Positions 1-8,258 of a DNA stretch of 61,456 nucleotides are shown here, piece by piece. The position numbers and the translations under genes were made by a program. The notes under the pieces are model-generated. The model had not been told where the DNA came from and searched no databases. It worked only from the letters and a program-made list of their open reading frames with translations. This stretch comes from a bacterium (lineage in GTDB: Bacteria > Bacteroidota > Rhodothermia > Balneolales > M1805): contig SBGQ01000025.1 of NCBI GenBank assembly GCA_006226965.1, positions 1 through 61,456 on the forward strand. The letters are read 5' to 3'. Each line of letters begins with the position of its first letter. Within the stretch, counting starts at the first letter, position 1.

Positions 1-51
1 CATTTTATAAAATGAACCACCTTTTCTTGCCATAGGGTTATGCCTTACAAA

Positions 52-81
52 TTTGTATATTCCGTGCCTATTTATGGTTTG
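52..81 (+). promoter_or_regulatory. possible ileS promoter
   Basis: A TTTG at 52-55 and a TA-N3-TTTG at 73-81 lie 17 bases apart and end about 20 bases before the ileS start. This resembles the Bacteroidota promoter pattern found elsewhere in this window, but the spacer and the inner spacing are each slightly off, so this is a weak call. Confidence 0.25.
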
Positions 82-101
82 GGAAATCCAACAACGTATA
101 T

Positions 102-3100
102 ATGTCGAAGAAATTTCAAGAAGTTAAACAAATCAACCACCCCAAATTGGAGTTAGAAGTACTTCAATTCTGGAAGGAAAATAACATTTTCACAAAAAGT
201 ATTACAACGAGGGAAGACGGAATTCCATTTACTTTTTATGAAGGGCCACCAACTGCTAACGGCAAACCGGGTATTCACCACGTTATGGCGCGTACCGTTA
301 AAGATTTATTTTGCCGATTTAAAACTTTAAAAGGTTATAAAGTTGAACGCAAAGCCGGTTGGGATACACACGGCTTACCCGTAGAAATTGAAGTTGAAAA
401 ACAATTAGGCTTAAACGGTCGCTCTCAGGTTGAGGAATACGGCGTAGCAAAATACAATGCACTTTGCCGCGAAAGTGTTTTGAAGTACAAAGGCTTGTGG
501 GATTCTTTAACCGAACGCATGGGCTATTGGGTTGATTTATCCAAACCATACATCACTTTCGAAAATGAATACATCGAATCTTGTTGGTGGGCTTTAAGTG
601 AATTGCATAAAAAAGGCTTGCTATACAAAGGCTATAAAATTCAGTGGTATTCTCCGGGAAGTGGAACCGTATTGAGTTCTCACGAAGTAAGTTTGGGCTA
701 CAAAGAAGTACAAGATCCTTCTGTTTATGTGAAATTCAAATCTTTGGAAGGAGAGCAAACATATTTCGTAGCTTGGACAACAACTCCTTGGACTTTGATT
801 TCTAACATGGCACTAACCATAAATCCAGCACTGGATTATGTATATGCTCACGTAAAATCATCAGGAGAAATTTTAATTCTTGCTAAATCTTTAGCAGACC
901 AAGTAATTGGCGAAGACTACGAGATTATTACCGAAGTAAAGGGCTCTAAATTACTTGGGAAGAAGTACGAACCTCTATTTTCTTTTGCTAAAAACGAATT
1001 GGGTGCCGATGCAGGCTGGAAAGTTATCGCCGGCGATTTCGTTACACTTGAAGATGGCACCGGAATTGTTCACACCGCTCCAGCATTTGGTGCTGATGAC
1101 TATAATGTGTGTTTAGAAGCCGGAATTCAATTATACAATCCGGTTGATCGTGATGGGAAATTCACCAGTCAAGCCGGAGAATTTGGTGGACAATGGTTTA
1201 AAGATGCGGACAAATTAATTATCCGCAATTTAAAAGACCGCGGTTTAATGCATAAGCAACTTACCTATCTGCACAATTATCCGCATGATTGGCGCAAAGG
1301 CACTCCGCTAATGTCGTATCCGGTTGATAGCTGGTTTATTAAAACCACTGCTGTTCGTGATCGCATGATTGAACTCAATAAAAAAATCAACTGGAAACCG
1401 GAAAGTACCGGAACCGGACGTTTTGGAACATGGCTTGAAAACAATGTCGATTGGGCTATTTCTCGCCAACGTTACTGGGGAACTCCAATTCCTATTTGGG
1501 TGAACGATAACAATCCGAACGATATGATTGTCATTGGCTCAATTAAAGAGTTGGTTGATAAAGCGGGCATTAAAGACACGTCGAAACTAGATTTACACCG
1601 TCCTTATATCGACGATATTACATGGAAAGCCTCCGACGGCGGAACCTATCGCAGAATCCCGGATTTGTTAGACGTTTGGTTTGATTCAGGCGCCATGCCA
1701 TTCGCTCAACATTTTTATCCTCAGCAAAACAAAGACAAATTTAAAAATCAATTCCCTGCGGATTTCATAGCCGAAGGTGTTGACCAAACTCGTGGTTGGT
1801 TTTATACACTGCATGCATTGGGAACGATGCTTTTCAACAAACCTGCTTATTTGAATGTAGTTTCAAACGGGTTGGTTTTGGATGAAAAGGGTGAAAAAAT
1901 GAGTAAATCAAAAGGAAATACAGTAGATCCTTTTGACATTCTTTCCCGCTACGGTTCTGATATTACTCGTTGGTACATGATGAGCAATTCTGCACCATGG
2001 GAAAATCTAAAATTCAGTGAAAAAGGTTTACAAGAAACACAAAGAAAATTCTTTAATACGATTACTAATACGTATTCATTCTTTGCGATGTATGCCAATA
2101 TAGACGGATTCAATTTTTCTGGACAATACATTGCGGTGAGCAATCGTCCTGAAATGGATCGCTGGATTATTTCTCGATTATATACCACTGTAAAAAAAGT
2201 AGATACGTTTTTCGAAGAATATGAGCCAACAAAAGCCGCTCGTGAAGTTGAAAAATTCGTTGAGGAACTATCAAATTGGTATGTACGCCGTAATCGTCGT
2301 CGTTTTTGGAAAGACGGCAAATCATTAGATAAAACATCGGCGTACCAAACATTATTTGAGTGCTTATTAAACCTTTCAAAACTTATAGCACCGATTGCAC
2401 CATTTTTAAGTGAATGGTTGTATCAAAATTTGAATGATGTAGTTGAACAAGATCAGGAATCAGTTCACATTTCTTTCTACCCGACTGTTGAAGAAACGGC
2501 AATAGATAAAGCATTAGAATACAGAATGGAACGTGCGCGTTTGGTTTCATCCATCGTTTTACGGATAAGAAACCAAATCAGTGTAAATGTTCGTCAGCCA
2601 TTAGGCAAAATTATTCTTCCTATTAGTGATGAAGAAGAAATTGCAGTTATGGAATCCGTGAAAGACATTATTCTGGATGAAGTAAACGTAAAAGACATTG
2701 AATATGTAAGTGACGATTCCGGAATCGTTGAAAAAACAGCAAAACCAAACTTTGCCGTTCTTGGTAAAAAACTTGGTGCAAAAATGAAAGCCGTTTCATC
2801 TGCGACTAAAGATTTAGGCACTCAAGACATCACCAATATTGAACTTTCCGGAAAATGGACTGTTCAAATCGAAGGTGAATCAATAGAAATTTTATCTTCT
2901 GAGTTAGATATTACCAGAACCGGATTACATGGCTGGTCTGTTGAATCAGAAGAAGGTCTAACCGTTGCATTAGATACGGAATTAAGTGAAATACTTATAA
3001 ACGAAGGTATCGCTCGTGAGTTTATCAACCGGGTTCAGAATATGAGAAAAGAAGCCGGATTTGAGGTAACTGACAGAATAACAACGAATTTTGAAAGTAG

Positions 3101-3260
3101 TGATAGAATAATCAAAGCCATTCAATCGCAAAAAAAGTATATTTCGGAAGAAACATTAACACTTGAAATTAATGTTGGCGACTTAGATATTTGCGACTAT
3201 TCCAAAAAATGGGATATAGATGGCGAGGATATAACTATCGCGATTAAACGTTCTAATTAA
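102..3260 (+). CDS. ileS: isoleucyl-tRNA synthetase
   Basis: This cytoplasmic class I synthetase charges tRNA-Ile with isoleucine. The 1052 residues carry the HIGH-type motif as GIHH at residues 57-60 and KMSKS at 599-603. The editing (CP1) domain lies between them, with its TTTPWT motif near residue 226 and the HTAPAFG segment. The length and the lack of a C-terminal zinc finger fit the type 2 (eukaryote-like) IleRS rather than the shorter E. coli type. Known members of type 2 are often insensitive to mupirocin, which I infer but cannot test here. The ATG at 102 has no Shine-Dalgarno sequence, as is usual in Bacteroidota. It is first in a likely operon with the DksA-like gene and lspA. Identification is secure. 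Confidence 0.98.
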   Translation: MSKKFQEVKQINHPKLELEVLQFWKENNIFTKSITTREDGIPFTFYEGPPTANGKPGIHHVMARTVKDLFCRFKTLKGYKVERKAGWDTHGLPVEIEVEKQLGLNGRSQVEEYGVAKYNALCRESVLKYKGLWDSLTERMGYWVDLSKPYITFENEYIESCWWALSELHKKGLLYKGYKIQWYSPGSGTVLSSHEVSLGYKEVQDPSVYVKFKSLEGEQTYFVAWTTTPWTLISNMALTINPALDYVYAHVKSSGEILILAKSLADQVIGEDYEIITEVKGSKLLGKKYEPLFSFAKNELGADAGWKVIAGDFVTLEDGTGIVHTAPAFGADDYNVCLEAGIQLYNPVDRDGKFTSQAGEFGGQWFKDADKLIIRNLKDRGLMHKQLTYLHNYPHDWRKGTPLMSYPVDSWFIKTTAVRDRMIELNKKINWKPESTGTGRFGTWLENNVDWAISRQRYWGTPIPIWVNDNNPNDMIVIGSIKELVDKAGIKDTSKLDLHRPYIDDITWKASDGGTYRRIPDLLDVWFDSGAMPFAQHFYPQQNKDKFKNQFPADFIAEGVDQTRGWFYTLHALGTMLFNKPAYLNVVSNGLVLDEKGEKMSKSKGNTVDPFDILSRYGSDITRWYMMSNSAPWENLKFSEKGLQETQRKFFNTITNTYSFFAMYANIDGFNFSGQYIAVSNRPEMDRWIISRLYTTVKKVDTFFEEYEPTKAAREVEKFVEELSNWYVRRNRRRFWKDGKSLDKTSAYQTLFECLLNLSKLIAPIAPFLSEWLYQNLNDVVEQDQESVHISFYPTVEETAIDKALEYRMERARLVSSIVLRIRNQISVNVRQPLGKIILPISDEEEIAVMESVKDIILDEVNVKDIEYVSDDSGIVEKTAKPNFAVLGKKLGAKMKAVSSATKDLGTQDITNIELSGKWTVQIEGESIEILSSELDITRTGLHGWSVESEEGLTVALDTELSEILINEGIAREFINRVQNMRKEAGFEVTDRITTNFESSDRIIKAIQSQKKYISEETLTLEINVGDLDICDYSKKWDIDGEDITIAIKRSN

Positions 3261-3278
3261 AATAAATTGGAGTCAGAT

Positions 3279-3683
3279 ATGGAAGGCAACGAAAAAAACA
3301 AACCTGCAGAGAGAATTTCTCCATATAACGACGAAGAACTGGAGTATTTCCGCGAGATTATCCTCAAAAAAAGAAGCGAAGCTGAAGAAGATTTAACAAT
3401 GCTTCAACGCACTCTTCGTGAAGCAATGGATAATCCAAGTGATGATAATGCCTACTCGTTTCATATGGCCGATGCTGGAACTGATGCATCTGAACGTGAA
3501 AAAAACTACGTGTTATTAAATCGCACTAAAAAATTCCTCAAATATTTGGATGCCGCTTTAGAACGTATTGATAACAAAACGTATGGTGTGTGTAAAGTTA
3601 CCGGCAAAAAAATCTCAAAAGGTCGCTTAGAGGCAGTACCACACACACAAATCAGTATTGAAGCAAAACTGAAACGACGTTAA
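3279..3683 (+). CDS. TraR/DksA-family protein with degenerate zinc finger
   Basis: This 134-residue protein belongs to the TraR/DksA family, which binds in the RNA polymerase secondary channel and modulates transcription with ppGpp. An N-terminal helical coiled coil (about residues 10-75, with the acidic-tip-like DAGTDASERE segment) is followed by the C-terminal YGVC segment. Only one cysteine of the usual four-Cys zinc finger remains; the later segment has KISKGRLEAVPHTQ in place of the second Cys pair. The ATG at 3279 is preferred over an in-frame TTG at 3267. It begins 18 bases after ileS and ends 1 base before lspA. The same gene order is, to my knowledge, common in Bacteroidota and relatives. 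Its exact role is inferred from the family. Confidence 0.88.
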   Translation: MEGNEKNKPAERISPYNDEELEYFREIILKKRSEAEEDLTMLQRTLREAMDNPSDDNAYSFHMADAGTDASEREKNYVLLNRTKKFLKYLDAALERIDNKTYGVCKVTGKKISKGRLEAVPHTQISIEAKLKRR

Positions 3684-3684
3684 T

Positions 3685-4245
3685 TTGAATAATTTCAGAT
3701 CTAAACTTATAGCACTGCTGAGTATCTCAGCAGTGGTTATTACTATCGATCAATGGTCGAAGTATGTCGTTCGTACTGATGCGAACTGGCAGTATTTCGA
3801 TATTATTAAAGGTTGGTTAGCCTTTCACTATATCCAAAATCCGGGTATGGCTATGGGAATCGAAGTACTACCGACTTACATAATTGGCTATTTAACACTT
3901 GCTGCCATAATTGGTATTGTTTTCTATTTATTTAAGCTCTTAAAAACCGCCAACTGGGGTCAGGTTTTTTGCTACGGATTAATTATTGGCGGAGCTATTG
4001 GTAATATTTTCGACCGAATGTTTATGGGAATTATTCAAGATAAATCCGGCTTTATGGACGGTCACGTCGTCGATTTTATACACTTTACTTTAGAAATTAA
4101 TGGCTGGTCCGTTTTCCCATATATCTTCAATTTCGCTGATGTAGCCATTAGTTGTTCTGTAATAGCTATGTTTGTGTTTTATAAACATCTCATGCCAGAG
4201 GAACTTAAAAACAGCGCTAAACCAGCAACGGAATCAGCCGAATAA
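3685..4245 (+). CDS. lspA: prolipoprotein signal peptidase II
   Basis: LspA cleaves the signal peptide of lipid-modified prolipoproteins in the inner membrane. The 186 residues form four membrane spans. Family motifs are visible: D22 in the first span, N52-P53-G54, the GNIFDR motif around D110, and the two catalytic aspartates D130 (VVDF) and D152 (FADV). The start is a TTG at 3685, one base after the stop of the DksA-like gene; the next internal ATG would remove the first span, so TTG is the only sensible start. Its substrates abound in this window, which holds at least seven predicted lipoproteins. Coupling to ileS is conserved in many bacteria. Confidence 0.96.
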   Translation: MNNFRSKLIALLSISAVVITIDQWSKYVVRTDANWQYFDIIKGWLAFHYIQNPGMAMGIEVLPTYIIGYLTLAAIIGIVFYLFKLLKTANWGQVFCYGLIIGGAIGNIFDRMFMGIIQDKSGFMDGHVVDFIHFTLEINGWSVFPYIFNFADVAISCSVIAMFVFYKHLMPEELKNSAKPATESAE

Positions 4246-4358
4246 GTATTTGTCAAAACCACGACTTTGACTTACAATTTCTTTATTTCAGAATATATAT
4301 CTGATACTAAAAGACTACATTCCCTGTTATCAACTAAAAGTAACCTAAATCAACGTAC

Positions 4359-4970
4359 ATGAAACGTCTTATCTGGTTAAGCTTAATTCTGATAACATTT
4401 CCACTTCAAATCTTTAGTCAATCTAAATCAACAATGAAAACTGCAACTTTTGGTGCCGGATGTTTTTGGTGTGTAGAAGCCATTTTTCAAAGAATTGATG
4501 GTGTTAACCATGTAGAATCGGGATACTCCGGCGGCACTGTAACCAACCCGACATATGAAGAAGTTTGTACTGGAAAAACCGGACACGCAGAAGTAATTCG
4601 TATTGAATATGACGAGTCTAAGGTTAGTTTTGAAACACTGTTAGATGTTTTCTGGCACACACACAATCCGACAACCTTAAATCGCCAAGGTGCAGATACC
4701 GGAACGCAATATCGCTCTGTAATTTTTTATGATGATGATGCGCAAAGAGAAGCCGCAATTGCATCAAAGAAAAAAACTGATGAATCCGGGTTGTGGGACG
4801 ACCCAATTGTTACTGAAATTTCGCCCTTAATCAACTATTATAAAGCGGAGAACTATCATCAAAATTATTATAACAACAACCCTAACCAAGGCTATTGCTC
4901 GTTCGTAATTGCGCCGAAAGTGGCAAAATTCCTCAAGCAATATAAACATCTGCTAAAAAAAACTGATTAA
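4359..4970 (+). CDS. msrA: secreted peptide-methionine (S)-S-oxide reductase
   Basis: MsrA reduces methionine-S-sulfoxide in damaged proteins. The 203-residue product has an N-terminal signal peptide (about residues 1-20, ending near FSQS), so it should act in the periplasm. The catalytic GCFWCVE motif sits at residues 34-40 with C35 as the nucleophile, and the C-terminal QGYCSFVI segment supplies a possible resolving cysteine. There is no fused MsrB domain. The gene follows lspA after 113 bases that contain only a weak 6-bp hairpin (4252-4271), so it may have its own promoter. The reductant for the periplasmic enzyme is not visible nearby. Confidence 0.95.
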   Translation: MKRLIWLSLILITFPLQIFSQSKSTMKTATFGAGCFWCVEAIFQRIDGVNHVESGYSGGTVTNPTYEEVCTGKTGHAEVIRIEYDESKVSFETLLDVFWHTHNPTTLNRQGADTGTQYRSVIFYDDDAQREAAIASKKKTDESGLWDDPIVTEISPLINYYKAENYHQNYYNNNPNQGYCSFVIAPKVAKFLKQYKHLLKKTD

Positions 4971-5120
4971 TTCCTATTTCAGATTCTCAGGAACCTGAAG
5001 CTAAGTTCAAGGTATTTAAACAGTTGAAACAATTATTCAAGTAAAATTGAATTTCAGATAATGAAAAGTCTTTATTACATTAGGCTTATTGGAGATATTA
5101 AATCATTACAAAGGCAAACC

Positions 5121-5600
5121 ATGAAAAAATTACTTCTGTTAGGTTTAACATTTAGTTTGGGATTTCTAGTTATTCAAGGATGTGGTCCGTCTGAAGAAGA
5201 ACTACGTGCAAAAGAAAAAGCAAGACAAGATTCACTTGCCCAAGTTGAAGCAGCAAAACAAGCACAGATAGAAGCTGAACGTTTAGCACAAATTGAAGCT
5301 GACCGCTTAGCTGCAATTGAGGCTGAAAAAGAGCGTAGAAGAATCGAATTTGATCCAAACGGGAAATACACAGTACAAGTTGAAGCGAGCAGAGCTCGTG
5401 AAACTGCCGAAAAAGAAATTCCGAAATGGAAAAAACGTGGCTACCCTGATGCATTTGTTGTTGAGTTTGGCGATGAACAATCCGGTGATGTTTGGTTCAG
5501 AGTCCGCCTCGGCAGATTTGCTACGCGTAAAATGGCTGACAAAGCTGCCAATGTTATATTCGAAGATTATAAAAAGAAAACTTGGGTAACTACCCTGTAA
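5121..5600 (+). CDS. SPOR-like lipoprotein with charged coiled coil
   Basis: The 159-residue protein has a lipoprotein signal (start at 5121, MKKLLLLG, cleavage before C21 in IQGC). A highly charged alpha-helical stretch follows (about residues 25-75) with repeated IEAxRLAxIEA units. The C-terminal domain, about 75 residues starting at KYTVQVEASRA, resembles the SPOR fold that binds denuded peptidoglycan at division sites. An upstream in-frame ATG at 5061 would bury the signal peptide and is rejected. I infer an outer-membrane lipoprotein that reaches into the peptidoglycan layer, possibly in division or wall remodelling. The SPOR assignment rests on pattern only. Confidence 0.75.
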   Translation: MKKLLLLGLTFSLGFLVIQGCGPSEEELRAKEKARQDSLAQVEAAKQAQIEAERLAQIEADRLAAIEAEKERRRIEFDPNGKYTVQVEASRARETAEKEIPKWKKRGYPDAFVVEFGDEQSGDVWFRVRLGRFATRKMADKAANVIFEDYKKKTWVTTL

Positions 5601-5631
5601 TCTGTACTCACATCCAAAATTTAAAGCCTGT

Positions 5632-6183
5632 ATGAAGTATTCTAAATGTAACTTTGGGATTATTTGTACAGGCTTATTTTTTTTAGGATTAACACTTCTA
5701 TCCTGCACTCAACCTAAAGAAATCACTTATCCGACAACGAGTTCTTGGAATGGTGGTTTTTTATTCAAATTTCAGAATTTTGGTTACGGAAACGTAAATC
5801 CTCAATCTAAATCAGATCCGCTTTTCAGTAATCTACAATTGCAGGAACGAATAAAAAAAGAGATAAAATTTCAGTTTGAGAATCAAGGTTTAAAGCTGAC
5901 ATCCAATTCGCCCGACTCCTATCTATTTTATTATTTTCTTGATGATTCTTTAAAAGCCCCCGTTTTGCCTTACCAATACGGTAATTTACTTCCTGAGCAA
6001 TATTCGATAGATGTAGACACACTTACCGGCAAGCAAGCACTTTTTGTAATGGATTTAGTTGATTCTGGAACGATGCAGTTAGCATGGAGAGCTTATGCTA
6101 AAATAACCATTACCCCAACGGACACGCTCTACAAACAGCTTCCCTTAATGATTGAAGCCATCGTAAAACGTTATCCCGGATGA
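5632..6183 (+). CDS. DUF4136-like lipoprotein
   Basis: This 183-residue lipoprotein has a signal peptide ending in the lipobox LLSC. The body resembles DUF4136: an early Tyr-Trp region (TYPTTSSW), a middle block of the type NLQLQERIKKEI...FENQGL, and the late block VMDLVDSGTMQLAWRAYA followed by a C-terminal segment ending in KRYP. The family is widespread in envelope lipoproteins and has no assigned activity. Its stop overlaps the start of the next gene by four bases (ATGA at 6180-6183), so the two are translationally coupled. Confidence 0.75.
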   Translation: MKYSKCNFGIICTGLFFLGLTLLSCTQPKEITYPTTSSWNGGFLFKFQNFGYGNVNPQSKSDPLFSNLQLQERIKKEIKFQFENQGLKLTSNSPDSYLFYYFLDDSLKAPVLPYQYGNLLPEQYSIDVDTLTGKQALFVMDLVDSGTMQLAWRAYAKITITPTDTLYKQLPLMIEAIVKRYPG

Positions 6184-7115
6184 AAATTGGGTTAAAAGAG
6201 TTACTCATTCCTCCTTATCTGCCGGATAACCTTGACGAGTTAGAGCAACTGATTCTACAAAAAGAACTAAAAGCAGGACGTATAAAACCTGACAATGAAG
6301 CTCGAATCGTTTGGAATAACCCTGAAAAAAAACTTAAAACCGAGTTTTCCATAGTTTATATACATGGCTTTTCATCCAGTATAGGTGATGGGAAACCCTT
6401 ACATTTCCGCGCAGCTGAATACTGCAACGCCAATCTTTATTTATGCCGTCTTGCGGGACATGGACTTGCAGAAAATCCAATGAAAAACACTTTATATACA
6501 GATTGGATTAAAACAGCAGTTGAAGCATTTGCAATAGGTGAAAAAATTGGGCAAAAAATTATCGTGATGGGTTGCTCAACAGGGGCTGCATTAGCTGCAT
6601 TAATTGCAGCATATAAACCGACAACAAAAGCCTTATTACTCTATTCGCCTTTAGTTGAGTTTTATGATTGGAGAGTCAGGAATTTACCAAGCGCATTATT
6701 AGGTAAACTCCAACAATGGATTTTACCCAATAAACACATTAGAACCAATGCATCAAAAAGCGGCTTACATGATTTTGAAGCGCAATATTGGTATGACACT
6801 TATCCGTTGAAAGCCGTTATTGAACTTAAAAAACTAGTTGACTTAGTAAAAAAAGAAGAACCGTTTTACAAGCTACAAATGCCCTTATTACTAGCTTACT
6901 ATCATAAAAGTAAAACCGAAACAGATCATAGAGTTCACATCCCGACTCTCGAACGCATCAAAGACATTCAACTTTCAAAAGGCAGTTATCGCTTCATCAA
7001 GAATTATAAAGACGGCGGTTACCACATTTTAACCAATCCATTTCATAATAAATCATATGATGAAGTGGAGGCAGATACACTTGCCTTTTTATTTCGCATC
7101 TTAAATAAGATTTGA
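6180..7115 (+). CDS. alpha/beta hydrolase
   Basis: This 311-residue protein is a serine alpha/beta hydrolase without a signal peptide. The oxyanion-hole HG is at residues 62-63, the nucleophile elbow GCSTG gives S133, and the C-terminal GGYH gives the likely catalytic H282. The acid residue is not certain. The fold and the lid-like middle region (about 150-215) resemble monoacylglycerol lipase or carboxylesterase types, but the substrate cannot be told from sequence. Coupling to the DUF4136 lipoprotein gene suggests an envelope or lipid-related role, which is inference only. Confidence 0.85.
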   Translation: MKIGLKELLIPPYLPDNLDELEQLILQKELKAGRIKPDNEARIVWNNPEKKLKTEFSIVYIHGFSSSIGDGKPLHFRAAEYCNANLYLCRLAGHGLAENPMKNTLYTDWIKTAVEAFAIGEKIGQKIIVMGCSTGAALAALIAAYKPTTKALLLYSPLVEFYDWRVRNLPSALLGKLQQWILPNKHIRTNASKSGLHDFEAQYWYDTYPLKAVIELKKLVDLVKKEEPFYKLQMPLLLAYYHKSKTETDHRVHIPTLERIKDIQLSKGSYRFIKNYKDGGYHILTNPFHNKSYDEVEADTLAFLFRILNKI

Positions 7116-7153
7116 TTTTTGCCTTTTCTTTGCAAAATATTTTTCGGGTATTA

Positions 7154-7185
7154 TTTGCATAAAGAAATCTGTTACCCTATTTTTG
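7154..7185 (+). promoter_or_regulatory. Bacteroidota-type promoter ahead of small-RNA candidate
   Basis: TTTG at 7154-7157 and TATTTTTG at 7178-7185 are separated by 20 bases. This matches the TTTG-N19/20-TAnnTTTG consensus exactly. The implied start of transcription is about 7190, and no protein gene follows before the strong terminator at 7224-7261. Confidence 0.5.
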
Positions 7186-7189
7186 TGAG

Positions 7190-7261
7190 CGCTCAAGTAG
7201 CGTCTCTCTTGATGAATAGTTTAAGACATCGTACCTGAACCGTGCGATGTCTTTTTTTTTT
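7190..7261 (+). ncRNA. small RNA candidate, about 70 nt
   Basis: A consensus promoter (7154-7185) and a perfect intrinsic terminator (7224-7261) bracket a transcript of about 70 bases in the 352-base gap between the hydrolase and the STAS gene. The 5' part can form a 5-bp stem (7193-7197 with 7208-7212), leaving a single-stranded stretch at about 7213-7223. The remaining gap (7262-7401) is T-rich and holds nothing else I can name. I recognise no known RNA family. It could instead be only the 3' end of the upstream operon with a chance promoter match. Confidence 0.4.
7224..7261 (+). terminator. strong intrinsic terminator
   Basis: AGACATCG (7224-7231) pairs with CGATGTCT (7245-7252). The stem extends inward by three more pairs (one G-U) to a 7-base loop and is followed by ten T. 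It ends either the small-RNA candidate or read-through from the hydrolase operon. Confidence 0.85.
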
Positions 7262-7401
7262 GAAATTGTCTTTAATCTCCCGATTTACCCGATTTTATTT
7301 TTATAATCGTTGAATCTTTCTCTTTTCACCTACGTAGCGACTTAACTTTTATTTTCACAATAAATAAGCAAGTCAACAAAAAATGAATTTTTTTAATAAC
7401 G

Positions 7402-7432
7402 TTTGCTTACATCGCTCAAACTGTTAACTTTA
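7402..7432 (+). promoter_or_regulatory. promoter of the partner-switching operon
   Basis: TTTG at 7402-7405, a 19-base spacer and TAACTTTA at 7425-7432 match the local promoter consensus with one mismatch. The predicted start near 7438 leaves a leader of about 30 bases before the STAS gene. Confidence 0.5.
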
Positions 7433-7467
7433 CCCTAGTTGACAGTAAATGAATTCTAAAAATTGAA

Positions 7468-7818
7468 ATGAGTAATTTCGGTATCCAACATAATCACAAA
7501 GACGGTTTAGACATCCTGGAAATCAGTGGTGAACTCGACGCACATACAGCATCTCAACTTGAGGATGCTTTAAAGATTGTGCTCGATCAAGATCGAAATC
7601 GCATTATCGTAAATTGCCAATCTCTTGAATACATAGCTAGTGCCGGTTTAGGTGTTTTTATGGCTTATATTGAAGACGTGAGAAGTTTAGGTGGCGATAT
7701 CAAACTTACCAACATGAATCCTAGGGTGTATAATGTGTTTGATTTATTAGGATTCCCAACTCTCTATGATATTTTAGAAGATGTATCTGACGCTGTTGAA
7801 CAATTCTCAAAAGCCTAA
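7468..7818 (+). CDS. STAS-domain anti-sigma factor antagonist (RsbV/SpoIIAA-like)
   Basis: This 116-residue single STAS domain is an anti-anti-sigma factor. In this family the unphosphorylated protein binds and removes the kinase/anti-sigma partner. The conserved loop reads IASAGLGVF, which places S58 at the phosphorylation position used in RsbV (Ser before T/S/A-Gly-Leu-Gly). The GELDAHT segment and the C-terminal FDLLGF helix are also typical. It is the first gene of a three-gene set: the next gene starts on the base after its stop. The system's output cannot be seen here because no sigma factor gene is adjacent. Confidence 0.93.
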   Translation: MSNFGIQHNHKDGLDILEISGELDAHTASQLEDALKIVLDQDRNRIIVNCQSLEYIASAGLGVFMAYIEDVRSLGGDIKLTNMNPRVYNVFDLLGFPTLYDILEDVSDAVEQFSKA

Positions 7819-8247
7819 GTGAGTAAATTGGATTCAAAATCAGATAACATATTAACTGTTTCTGCTTCTACAGAAAATCTGGCTGATGTGCGCAATTTCG
7901 TTGCTGAAAGCGCTCGTACGCACGGTTTATCTGAAAAAGATATTGATGAAATTCGTTTAGCGGTTGACGAAGCTTTTACGAATATCGTAAAGCATGCTTA
8001 TAACTATGACAAAGCTCAAAATGTCAGTTTAAAAACCGGGGTTGAAAACGCTTCTTTTTGGATTTCAATTTGCGACCAAGGCAAACCTTACGACCCGACT
8101 TCTTATACTGAACCCAACATTGCTGAACGAATAAAACAAGGTAAACGCGGAGGTGTAGGCGTTTATCTAATAAAAAAATTGATGGATAAAGTTGAGTACA
8201 AATCAATCGGCTCAACCAACCAGATTCGTTTAATTAAGCATCTTTAA
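7819..8247 (+). CDS. HATPase anti-sigma kinase (RsbW/SpoIIAB-like)
   Basis: The 142-residue protein is a GHKL-type ATPase of the RsbW/SpoIIAB family, expected to phosphorylate the STAS protein and to sequester a target. The N box is present (E51, N55, H59 in EIRLAVDEAFTNIVKHA), then the G1 box around D86-Q-G88-K-P90 and the G2 box GGVGVYLIKK at 111-120. It starts with GTG at 7819, directly abutting the preceding stop, so the two proteins are likely made in fixed ratio. Target unknown: it could be a distant sigma factor or a non-sigma effector, as in some other partner switches. Confidence 0.92.
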   Translation: MSKLDSKSDNILTVSASTENLADVRNFVAESARTHGLSEKDIDEIRLAVDEAFTNIVKHAYNYDKAQNVSLKTGVENASFWISICDQGKPYDPTSYTEPNIAERIKQGKRGGVGVYLIKKLMDKVEYKSIGSTNQIRLIKHL

Positions 8248-8258
8248 GTAATCTTTCC

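Noticed and set aside
47-56. Ten-base palindrome ACAAATTTGT upstream of ileS
   Set aside because: Short and AT-rich; such palindromes are expected by chance, and it has no second copy.
4252-4271. Six-base-pair hairpin after lspA
   Set aside because: The stem is GTCAAA/TTTGAC with no following T run, too weak to call a terminator.
5174-5454. Reading frames on the minus strand opposite the SPOR-like lipoprotein gene
   Set aside because: They mirror the repetitive charged helix and have no signal, domain or context of their own.
7212-7238. Eight-codon reading frame inside the small-RNA candidate
   Set aside because: It starts at an ATG and runs into the terminator stem, but it has no amino-acid run typical of attenuator leader peptides and no ribosome-binding signal.
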